Position numbers and translations under genes: made by a program
In this document: positions 52,399 to 58,829 of the stretch, piece by piece
How the letters are laid out: each line of letters starts with the position of its first letter
How positions within the stretch are numbered: position 1 is the stretch's first letter
Notes under the pieces: generated by a model
What the model was told of the DNA's origin: nothing
The model's input: the letters and a program-made list of their open reading frames with translations, nothing else
Databases searched by the model: none
DNA from: Pirellulales bacterium
Lineage (GTDB): Bacteria > Planctomycetota > Planctomycetia > Pirellulales > DATAWG01
Direction of reading: 5' to 3'
Length of the DNA stretch: 59,505 nucleotides
Assembly (NCBI GenBank): GCA_035939775.1
Contig: DASZFO010000100.1
Location: 1 to 59,505, forward strand

Positions 52399-53211
52399 TT
52401 ACTCAAGTCGAAAGCGACGCATTGCATAGCCGCCGGTCAGAAAGACAACCGTCGCGAGCACCGTGCTTGAGAGTCCCCCGGACCACTCTTGTCCGGTAAC
52501 GGCGAACAGTGCGCTAATGCCGAGGAGCAGCACTCCGAGGACAGTGGAGACCCAACCCAGCCCGCGCAACAATCGCGCCCCGATCTTTTCCTTTCGCGAC
52601 GGTTGAGCCGCCGCAGCTAGTTCGGTGGGCAGTTCGTCAAGCGACTGCGCAATCGTGCCGCCGATGCGCTTCGCGATCGCGGCGGCCATTTGCTCGGGAT
52701 GCGGCCAGACGACGCTGGAAAACACGAAGTCTCCCTGGCTCGTGTACAGAATGTAATTTTGCTGCTCACCCCCCGGCGCGAGATTGTTCGGAACCCGCCA
52801 TAATCGGATCCCCTTGATTTCGTCCCAGCGGAGCCGGACTTCCCGAATGCCCCACGGGTTCCATAAGAACCATTCGTAAAGGCTGGTGGTGAGATGCAGC
52901 CCGTCGCTACTCAGCTCCATTTGCATCCGGCGGCACCGCGCGGCCAGCAAGAACAACCAACTTGCTAAAAGCCCGAGAAAGAGCGCAAGAGCCATAAGCA
53001 CGGCAGCGACGACAACCGCTCCCGACGATGGCTTGTCCGCCGGCACCGTAACGCGCGCCCAGGCGATGAGAACGGCAATTCCGCCGAGCGGCAGAGCAAA
53101 CGCAGCGAGGATGCTCGCCCCCACGATCATGCCGATGATTCGGCCCCGCAGCGGCCGGAAAACCGTGGCGGAGTTGGCGGTTGGGGGCGAGGTGTTGCTT
53201 TTGTCCAGCAT
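52399..53211 (-). CDS. Membrane protein with PH-like domain (270 aa)
   Basis: Hydrophobic segments occur at about residues 26-50, 67-92, 211-232 and 241-260, so four transmembrane helices are likely. Between them, about 100-170 (LSSDGLHLTTSLYEWFLWN, RWDEIKGIRLWRVP) resembles the bacterial PH-like domain of small membrane proteins and would be cytoplasmic or membrane-associated. No catalytic motif is seen and function is unknown. It is an isolated minus-strand gene between palindromic repeats. Confidence 0.75.
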   Translation of the reverse strand: MLDKSNTSPPTANSATVFRPLRGRIIGMIVGASILAAFALPLGGIAVLIAWARVTVPADKPSSGAVVVAAVLMALALFLGLLASWLFLLAARCRRMQMELSSDGLHLTTSLYEWFLWNPWGIREVRLRWDEIKGIRLWRVPNNLAPGGEQQNYILYTSQGDFVFSSVVWPHPEQMAAAIAKRIGGTIAQSLDELPTELAAAAQPSRKEKIGARLLRGLGWVSTVLGVLLLGISALFAVTGQEWSGGLSSTVLATVVFLTGGYAMRRFRLE

Positions 53212-53247
53212 TGATGGGCTCGGTATGTGACGATGATGCTGAGGACG

Positions 53248-53280
53248 TGTGGCACTGGCCAGCGAAGTCGGCCAGTGCCG
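53248..53280. repeat. CACTGGCC...GGCCAGTG palindrome, copy 3
   Basis: GTGGCACTGGCC, loop AGCGAAGTC and GGCCAGTGCC, as in the copies at 47214, 47324 and 53513. Confidence 0.85.
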
Positions 53281-53293
53281 GCGTGGGCCACCC

Positions 53294-53414
53294 TAAGAGC
53301 CTATCCGAAAACCGCCGGGGACTGTCCACCTTTTGCGCGGGCACCATCGCCGCGATGGTCGGCGGAGCAAAACGGGGACTGTCCCCTTTGCCCAAGCGGT
53401 TTTCGGGTAGGCTC
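53294..53414. repeat. GGGGACTGTCC palindromic element, copy 8
   Basis: GAGCCTATCCGAAAACCGCC pairs with GCGGTTTTCGGGTAGGCTC. It holds GGGGACTGTCC and GGGGACTGTCCCC and the central ACCATCGCCGCGATGGT palindrome. Confidence 0.92.
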
Positions 53415-53512
53415 AAAGCTCTATTCGCGTTGTGTTCTTCGTGCGATCCGCGCGGAACCTTTCCGCGACAAAGATTCCTGGGCGATGTGCGCCGCCAACG
53501 TGACTGGCAAGT

Positions 53513-53546
53513 CAGCACTGGCCGACTTCGCTGGCCAGTGCCACAC
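53513..53546. repeat. CACTGGCC...GGCCAGTG palindrome, copy 4
   Basis: GCACTGGCC, loop GACTTCGCT and GGCCAGTGCC, in the opposite orientation to copy 3. The two copies flank palindromic element 53294-53414. Confidence 0.85.
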
Positions 53547-53766
53547 ACCGGGCGATCGTGCAAATACGAGCGCGCGTAAATCGGAACTCGCCGAAATCAT
53601 AGCCGCGTGACCGACGCTCAGCAATGCCGACAGGCTGGGCTTCCTCGCGGCGTTGACGCTTTAACAAAACTCGGGGCCGGCGGTCAAATGGGCGGTCCGG
53701 AGTGCCATTCGACTGGCCGCCGAGCTAGAATGCTCGGATGGTCGAACGCCCAATCGAGTTGATGCG
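53547..53766. other. Intergenic region before the TPR gene
   Basis: About 220 bp. The stretch at 53578-53610 reads KSELAEIIAA before a stop, reminiscent of an integrase-tail sequence, but is too short to call. No other gene is seen. Confidence 0.35.
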
Positions 53767-54513
53767 ATGAACACGATGAAAACGTCAAACCGCGGCTGCT
53801 CGAATTGCGGACGAAATCGACTGTCGGTTTTCGACAGACGAACGCGCCAATGGATTAAGGTCTGCCTTCTCACAACAACGGCCCTTTCGCTCGTGAACTC
53901 CTCACGTCTTGCAATAGGGTTTGACAAGGCCGCAGACGCGATGCGCAGCGGATATGTTGCTTTCAAGAATAAAGATTTCGATCTGGCCATCAAATGCTAC
54001 ACCGAAGCGATCCAACTCGACCCTATTGACTCGGCGGCGTTCTCGGAGCGGGGATTGTCGAATCTCGAGAAGGGCTACTACGAAAAGGCATTCGCGGATG
54101 AAACGGAAGCCATCCGACTTGACCCTAATAATGCCAACGCGTACTCCGCGCGGGGTTCTGTGTATCAGGACAAGGGCAACTTAGATAAGGCCATTGCCGA
54201 CGAATCTGAGGCGATCCGACTCAACCAAAAGAATGCCTTTGCTTACTGCAACCGAGGTATGGCGTATGCGCATCAGGGCAAATTCGACAAAGCGATCGCT
54301 GACGAAACTGAGGCGATCCGGCTCGACCCCCATAACGCGGCGGCGTATTCCGCGCGGGGAGCCGCTCACGAGTCGATGAACGAATACGACGAAGCCATCG
54401 TCGATCATACGGAGGTGATCCGGCTCGAACCTAATAACGCGCGGGCTTACAACATCCGGGGTTTCGCGTACCATCGCAACGCGGAGCTAGCTAAGACGAA
54501 TATCAGATTATGA
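53767..54513 (+). CDS. TPR-repeat protein, probably C-terminally frameshifted
   Basis: The 248-residue protein begins with a short N-terminus containing a CSNC pair, a hydrophobic segment at about 32-50 (VCLLTTTALSLVNSSRLAIG) that may be a signal anchor, and then about five TPR repeats (SAFSERGLSNLEKGYYEKAF, AFADETEAIRLDPNNANAYSARG and so on). TPRs form scaffolds for protein contacts. After the stop at 54513 another frame continues as SDYDRASQEQAKAQSDYDRA up to a stop at 54600. That is a plausible missing tail, so a one-base indel near 54490-54510 may have truncated the protein. Confidence 0.8.
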   Translation: MNTMKTSNRGCSNCGRNRLSVFDRRTRQWIKVCLLTTTALSLVNSSRLAIGFDKAADAMRSGYVAFKNKDFDLAIKCYTEAIQLDPIDSAAFSERGLSNLEKGYYEKAFADETEAIRLDPNNANAYSARGSVYQDKGNLDKAIADESEAIRLNQKNAFAYCNRGMAYAHQGKFDKAIADETEAIRLDPHNAAAYSARGAAHESMNEYDEAIVDHTEVIRLEPNNARAYNIRGFAYHRNAELAKTNIRL

Positions 54514-54719
54514 TCGGGCGAGCCAGGAACAGGCGAAGGCACAATCAGACTATGATCGAGCCGCACAACTGAATCTCGAATCGAGATCAAAGGCGAAATG
54601 AATCATGCGCCCGGCATCTCGCTCGAGCCTATGCCCAATCGGGATTGGAGTCAATTCGGGCGAACAAAGCTCCACGAAACGCAACTCGCCTCCCGATCCG
54701 CGAACCGAATCGTCGAGCG

Positions 54720-55331
54720 ATGTCCATGACCGTCGTCATTCTGGTCCTTCGACTCCTCGCCGAAGCCGGCGCACTTTCCGCGCCGCTCCTCGTCTCGCTC
54801 TCGCGTCGTCGGGCCACGCAGCCGGAAGCTGTGATGATTCACTCTACTGACGGTCCGATTCAGTCGACCAGCCGGGCCCCGCTCATTTCCAACTTGCTGG
54901 CGATCCTGGCATTTTTCTGCTGTCTCTGGGGCCCATTCGAGCTGCCGGGTTTGTCGGAGAGTGCCAACATCAGCCTGGCGGCGCTCGGTCTCGCTGTCGT
55001 GATTGCCGGCATGGTAATCATGTTGCGGGCGAGAGCCGCTCTGGGGGACTCTTGGAGTTTCGCCCCAAAGGCCAGCCACGGCACAGGGTTGGCAACGTCC
55101 GGTCTCTACGGCCATGTGCGGCACCCCATTTATCTGGGCATGGCGCTCTTGTTTTTCGGGACCGCCGTTGCCTTTGCCAACTGGTTGTCGATCCTATTCG
55201 CTCTGCTGCTGATCGTACCGACGCTCGTGTGGCGCGCGCTAGTCGAAGAACGATTGCTAGTGCACGTTTTTGGCGATCAGTACGTTGCCTACCGCCGCCA
55301 GACGAAGATGTTCGTTCCTTATCTATTGTGA
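54720..55331 (+). CDS. Isoprenylcysteine carboxyl methyltransferase-like membrane protein
   Basis: I chose the ATG at 54720 (MSMTVVILVLRLLAEAG, 203 aa); the frame is open to 54645. Four or five hydrophobic segments are present. The C-terminal half has the family signature: GLYGHVRHPIYLGMALLFFG and VEERLLVHVFGDQYVAYRRQ, the cofactor-binding helix region of ICMT/PEMT-type enzymes that use SAM at membranes. In bacteria the substrate is usually unknown. It stands alone on the plus strand. Confidence 0.88.
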   Translation: MSMTVVILVLRLLAEAGALSAPLLVSLSRRRATQPEAVMIHSTDGPIQSTSRAPLISNLLAILAFFCCLWGPFELPGLSESANISLAALGLAVVIAGMVIMLRARAALGDSWSFAPKASHGTGLATSGLYGHVRHPIYLGMALLFFGTAVAFANWLSILFALLLIVPTLVWRALVEERLLVHVFGDQYVAYRRQTKMFVPYLL

Positions 55332-55385
55332 CCCCCGTCACCGGTGTCACCCGGGATTCAAGAACATTGCGACGATCTGGCGGCG

Positions 55386-55485
55386 GTTCGTCCATCGTGT
55401 CCGCGGCAGTGAAGATCGACTCGCCGAGGGCGCGGGCCGTGAAACCCCTTTCGGCAGCGTCTTCGATGAGAAAGGAGATCTCGTT
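55386..55485 (-). pseudogene. Truncated hicB copy
   Basis: The minus strand encodes NEISFLIEDAAERGFTARAL and following GESIFTAADTMDE, matching residues 2-35 of the HicB at 57439-57645. The frame then leaves the family. It is part of a gap-free 195-bp direct repeat (55386-55580 and 57543-57737). Confidence 0.8.
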
Positions 55486-55540
55486 CGCGGTCTGAACTGC
55501 TGGGCGACACGGCTGCCGGATTCAGCGGGAAACCGAAAGA

Positions 55541-55580
55541 GGCACCGGTGGGAGTCGAACCCACGATGGCGGATTTGCAA
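55541..55580 (-). pseudogene. 3' half of tRNA-Cys (truncated copy)
   Basis: Forty bases match the tRNA-Cys at 57697-57768 from the anticodon to the acceptor end, with one change (GGCACC for GGCGCC). Beyond the anticodon the sequence is unrelated. This half-tRNA resembles the attachment-site duplications left by integration at tRNA genes. Confidence 0.8.
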
Positions 55581-55585
55581 GCAGA

Positions 55586-55735
55586 AGCCATCAACGAAAT
55601 CCGCCGAGAAAAACGATGATTCTCAAATGGGCGCTGCACCTGCCGCAGCAGTTGAAGCAGGCTTGCCGAAAATCATGGCCGCGTGGCCCAATCTTCCCGA
55701 ACCCATCCGCCGCGCGATGCTCGCCTAAATCGGCT
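55586..55735 (+). other. Integrase-tail-like coding fragment
   Basis: Immediately after the half tRNA the frame reads EAGLPKIMAAWPNLPEPIRR and AMLA then stop. This AWPxLPExIRxxILA pattern is familiar from C-terminal tails of planctomycete tyrosine recombinases and small proteins near them (memory-based, not verified). It is only about 50 codons and has no catalytic part. Confidence 0.4.
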
Positions 55736-55941
55736 AGGCAAGAGCGGCCCGATGTCGTGCTGCCGTGTCACTTTACGCACAATCTAGCGCTGTAGTGACT
55801 AGAATCGAGTGTTTTGCTGGATTCGCCCAGCGGTGTTGGCTCGGCAATTCTTGGTCGTGCGAAATATGCTAGGTTTTCAAAGCGGGTAGGGCAGCGAGAT
55901 TTCACCGCTCCAATATTTGAGACGATGAAAACGAGGAACTC
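55736..55941. other. Intergenic region before the small membrane protein
   Basis: About 205 bp without a gene. GAGGAACTC before ATG 55942 is a ribosome binding site. Confidence 0.4.
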
Positions 55942-56202
55942 ATGGGCAAGACGATCCTGTTCGGCGTTGTATGGTTTGTTGTCATTTACTTCGTCCTCTG
56001 CCTGATCATCGGCGGCGTGGCTGGCTATTCCGCCGGCTCCCACTATCCCGACAGCTCTGAGGCGGGCATCGAGGCGGCGAGAATGGCCGGCTACCGAATA
56101 GGGCGCCAATACGGCGTTTTGATTCTTGCCGGCGCCGCGTTGTTGTCCGCCATGGGCAGTGTCGCCGGCGTTTTGCCCGGAACGAAACAGCGCAGTGCCT
56201 GA
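55942..56202 (+). CDS. Small membrane protein (86 aa)
   Basis: The ATG at 55942 has GAGG about 7 nt upstream. Two hydrophobic segments (about 4-29, LFGVVWFVVIYFVLCLIIGG; and 58-76, YGVLILAGAALLSAMGSVAG) are separated by a polar helix (SSEAGIEAARMAGYRIGRQ). It is probably an inner-membrane protein of unknown function. It lies inside the segment flanked by the 195-bp direct repeats. Confidence 0.72.
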   Translation: MGKTILFGVVWFVVIYFVLCLIIGGVAGYSAGSHYPDSSEAGIEAARMAGYRIGRQYGVLILAGAALLSAMGSVAGVLPGTKQRSA

Positions 56203-56342
56203 CAAGGTTCAGGGGACGGGCGGGAGTGTCGGCCATGCCCCCGTGATTCCCGGCGCGCATTGATGGGTCCCTTTATCATTTCCCCCGTCCGGCGGGTTAG
56301 GGAACAGACGGGGGCCGCGACTCTCTTTCTTTCGCCATCGGA

Positions 56343-56495
56343 TCAAGCCAGTTTCATCGCGATTTGCTCGTCAAGAATTTCCCGGACGGTCAGGGCCACG
56401 ATGACCTTGCCCGTCCGTTTGAAAAACCCTTGAACCTCGCGCGTGGCGTCGGTCGAATAGTCGAACGACACAAAGAATCCTTGGGGCCGATCGGC
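56343..56495 (-). pseudogene. C-terminal remnant resembling a DNA methyltransferase
   Basis: The minus strand has 50 codons without a start. They read GFFVSFDYSTDATREVQGFF and KRTGKVIVALTVREILDEQI before the stop. I recall similar endings in planctomycete site-specific DNA methyltransferases (memory-based). An in-frame TGA lies just upstream, so only the tail is left. Confidence 0.45.
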
Positions 56496-56520
56496 TCACA
56501 TCATTGCAGCCTCGAATGAA

Positions 56521-56697
56521 TCAACGTCGGGCCAACATGGCGATCATGCTCGCGGCGGCATTCCACCCGTGGCCGGAGCCGGCTTGATCGGCCAACGCAT
56601 CGCCGGGCGGGATTCTCAATTCCCACGGTTGCCGCGGCGGGACGCGGGTGGCTGACTTCCAAGGGGCCAATTCATCGGTGGTGTTGTCCCGCGGAAT
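56521..56697 (-). other. Unrecognised coding-like fragment
   Basis: 58 open codons follow the TAG stop of the membrane protein at 56698 in the same frame and read, for example, PPRQPWELRIPPGDALADQA and GSGHGWNAAASMIAMLARR before the stop at 56521. There is no start codon with a ribosome site. It may be a gene relic or a stop-codon-interrupted extension. Confidence 0.3.
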
Positions 56698-56994
56698 CTA
56701 CGGCTCGCGCGTTTCGTTTCTGTGATTACTCCGATCACGCAAAGCCACCCCGCACACCCCGATCATCAGGAGGACATATACTGCCATCGCCATTGGAGTA
56801 ATCCTTCCAACGAATGTTGTCAAGCCAAAACCGTAAGCGCAAAAAACGCCAAATTCAATCCTGCCCACAACCGACATGGGCGGACCCTCACCGCGGCTGT
56901 GTTTGCCGCCCCATCGCACCGGCCAAGACGGAAAGAATGCGGATACGAAAAGGACCAAGGCGCTGATTAAAAAGATCGTCGGTAACACCCACAT
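56698..56994 (-). CDS. Small membrane protein (98 aa)
   Basis: Two or three hydrophobic segments are present: residues about 3-22 (VLPTIFLISALVLFVSAFF), 47-64 (FGVFCAYGFGLTTFVG) and 68-84 (PMAMAVYVLLMIGVCGVAL), with a polar charged tail. No family is recognised. It lies between hicA and the DNA methyltransferase remnant. It could belong to the element bounded by the 195-bp repeats. Confidence 0.6.
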   Translation of the reverse strand: MWVLPTIFLISALVLFVSAFFPSWPVRWGGKHSRGEGPPMSVVGRIEFGVFCAYGFGLTTFVGRITPMAMAVYVLLMIGVCGVALRDRSNHRNETREP

Positions 56995-57190
56995 TTTTGT
57001 TCGTTTACGTTAGGGTCTAGTTGCAAGCATGGCCGCACGGCGAAGGCGGCGCTCTCGCTTCAACGGTTCATCGCCGCATTATCCCCGACCGCGGGCAGCC
57101 GGAGCAAGCGATAGTTCGGCGCGTGATTTCGTGGCCAAAATGGCACGCGGATCGAATTGGGGCTGAGTCGCGTTCTCGATGCTGCCGCCG

Positions 57191-57442
57191 TTACGCACCA
57201 GATCCGAAGAGTTCATTCACGACAATGGCGCGATCGACTCCTCGATGCGCCGCCACGTCCGACAGAATTGAACCGAGTGTGCCGACGCGCAACGGATCGT
57301 GGTTGGGGATAGTGACATGATGTTCCCCGCCGACTTGCGTTGTCAATCGGATGTGGGAACCGCGCTGCCGTGTGACCGTGTACCCGTAGCGGGTCAGCGC
57401 TTTGATCAGGTCCGACGCCGATAGGTCGCGAGGCAGCTTCAC
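57191..57442 (-). CDS. hicA: HicA-like toxin (mRNA interferase)
   Basis: The 83-residue protein has the HicA/YcfA signature: ASDLIKALTRYGYTVTRQRG and GSHIRLTT, with the catalytic histidine H30 in the GSH motif. HicA toxins are double-stranded-RNA-binding-fold nucleases that cleave mRNA. Its ATG at 57442 overlaps the stop of the upstream hicB gene (ATGA), so antitoxin and toxin are translated together. This hicB-hicA order is less common than hicA-hicB. Confidence 0.9.
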   Translation of the reverse strand: MKLPRDLSASDLIKALTRYGYTVTRQRGSHIRLTTQVGGEHHVTIPNHDPLRVGTLGSILSDVAAHRGVDRAIVVNELFGSGA

Positions 57443-57645
57443 GCCGGCAGCACTTCCTCGTGAACGTAGTGCAGGCGGATTACTTTTGGCCCCAGACCGT
57501 TTTCAAAGTGGCAATCGACGGCTTCGCGGATGTTTTGCCGCAGTTCGTCCATCGTGTCCGCGTCAGTGAAGATCGACTCGCCGAGGGCACGGGCAGTAAA
57601 TCCCCCTTCGGCAGCGTCTTCGATGAGAAAGATGATTTCGTTCAC
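57439..57645 (-). CDS. hicB: HicB-like antitoxin
   Basis: The 68-residue protein has the partial RNase-H-like HicB fold (IIFLIEDAAEGGFTARALGE, TMDELRQNIREAVDCHFE). It has no C-terminal DNA-binding domain, so it is the short form. It should neutralise the HicA encoded by the overlapping downstream gene. Its 5' end lies within the 195-bp direct repeat whose other copy carries a truncated hicB at 55386-55485. Confidence 0.88.
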   Translation of the reverse strand: MNEIIFLIEDAAEGGFTARALGESIFTDADTMDELRQNIREAVDCHFENGLGPKVIRLHYVHEEVLPA

Positions 57646-57696
57646 AGCATGAACTGTTGGATGGGACGGCTGCTGGATGCAGCGGGAAACCGAAAG

Positions 57697-57768
57697 AGGC
57701 GCCGGTGGGAGTCGAACCCACGATGGCGGATTTGCAATCCGCTGCCTTAGCCTCTTGGCGACGGCGCC
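57697..57768 (-). tRNA. tRNA-Cys (anticodon GCA)
   Basis: A full cloverleaf on the minus strand: acceptor GGCGCC(G), D arm with GCCAAGAGGCTAAGGC, anticodon stem GCGGA/TCCGC with loop TTGCAAA, T arm GTGGG-TTCGACT-CCCAC and discriminator T, as is usual for tRNA-Cys. CCA is not encoded. It lies just upstream of hicB on the same strand. Confidence 0.96.
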
Positions 57769-57802
57769 TTGGAAAACGGGTCAAAACTGCCGGGAGACGG
57801 AG

Positions 57803-57843
57803 ACACCCTCACCCCGACCCTCTCCCAAAGGGAGAAGGAGACG
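57803..57843. repeat. CCCTCACCCC...GGGAGAAGGAGA palindromic repeat, copy 3
   Basis: ACCCTCACCCCGACCCTCTC, a short loop and GGGAGAAGGAGA form the same hairpin as at 39705 and 58003. Confidence 0.9.
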
Positions 57844-58002
57844 TCGGTACAGACCCCGCAGTTTCGAGCATCGTTCTACTGGCGATAACTTAGGAAAACA
57901 TTGAGGTTGGGTCAAGAGAAGCATTCTCGGCGAGCGGGATTGGAGTTTGAGCCGCCGCGATTCGATCTTGCTCTCTGGCGGAACGCGCCGGGCGAATGAA
58001 GG

Positions 58003-58044
58003 GCACCCTCACCCCGGCCCTCTCCCAAAGGGAGAGGGAGACGA
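58003..58044. repeat. CCCTCACCCC...GGGAGAGGGAGA palindromic repeat, copy 4
   Basis: ACCCTCACCCCGGCCCTCTC, CCAAA loop and GGGAGAGGGAGA. It is 160 bp from copy 3 in the same orientation. Confidence 0.9.
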
Positions 58045-58152
58045 CGCGGCGGTCCCTGCCGGAATTGCGACGATGATCGCGGGCGACTCGGTCTGTCACG
58101 GATAAAGACAGTGGCGGGCGGCAGAAGGTTCTGGGTTGCTGGAAAGGATGCC

Positions 58153-58488
58153 ATGCGCTTTCTCGAAAACTTCTTCCCAGTCAACCTGCGGCGGCAACTG
58201 GCACAGCTTGCCACGGAGATCGCCCGCCGCAGTCAGCCCGCGGTGGTTGCCGTGGTCGGCGACCGCGTTCGTCAAATCAGCATCGCCGAGGCTCGCGGAT
58301 ATGTCCGAGCCCGCGCGCGGCGCGTGATCGAAGAGGAAATCGACGAGCTGACGGCGACCGCGCCGGCGATTCGCAATGTGCCGCGCGGGCCGCTCGTCGA
58401 GGAGACGCTCGAGCGGATCATCGTGTGGGTGATCGCCGAGAGCGTGAAGAACTCGTCGCGAGCTGGGATGCAGCGGCGCGCGGCGTGA
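58153..58488 (+). CDS. Hypothetical protein (111 aa)
   Basis: I chose the ATG at 58153 (MRFLENFFPVNLRRQLAQLA), with GGAAAGGA a few bases upstream; the open frame starts at 58111. The protein is soluble, arginine-rich and mostly helical. I recognise no domain. The middle (PAVVAVVGDRVRQISIAEARG) looks like a beta-alpha unit. It is isolated between palindromic repeats. Confidence 0.6.
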   Translation: MRFLENFFPVNLRRQLAQLATEIARRSQPAVVAVVGDRVRQISIAEARGYVRARARRVIEEEIDELTATAPAIRNVPRGPLVEETLERIIVWVIAESVKNSSRAGMQRRAA

Positions 58489-58599
58489 CGTCGGCCGGGC
58501 GGATGCTCCGAGCTTAGGGCATGCAGTGCATGCCGATTCGATCGCAAACCGATCGGTGAATGCCGGCAAAAAGGGTTCCCTAGTCGGCTGATTCGACGG

Positions 58600-58685
58600 G
58601 TTGGGTGCCATGCCCACGGCCCTGCGTGGGCATGGGGCAGATTTGGCGCACGGCCACTCAAAGCAGTGGCCATGGCACCCGCCAA
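58600..58685. repeat. GTGCCATGCCCAC / GTGGCCATGGCACC palindromic pair
   Basis: Two hairpins: GCCCACGGCCCTGCGTGGGC, and GGCCACTCAAAGCAGTGGCC, flanked by GGTGCCATG and CATGGCACCC, which are inverted copies of each other. It lies in the ~340-bp gap before the cytochrome gene. It is a further repeat family with one copy in the window. Confidence 0.8.
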
Positions 58686-58829
58686 ATCGCATCCGGCGCG
58701 GCGTATCTCACCCGTCAATCAGTACGGGATCGCCACTAGCCTTTTCTCCGCGGGCGCGACTACAATGGGATGACCTGCCGATCGTCTTCCCGCCTCGCTC
58801 TTCCCGCCGCCGTCCAAGAGAGCCGCGTT

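Noticed and set aside
55541-55580. A second functional tRNA-Cys
   Set aside because: Only the 3' half from the anticodon is present; the 5' half is absent.
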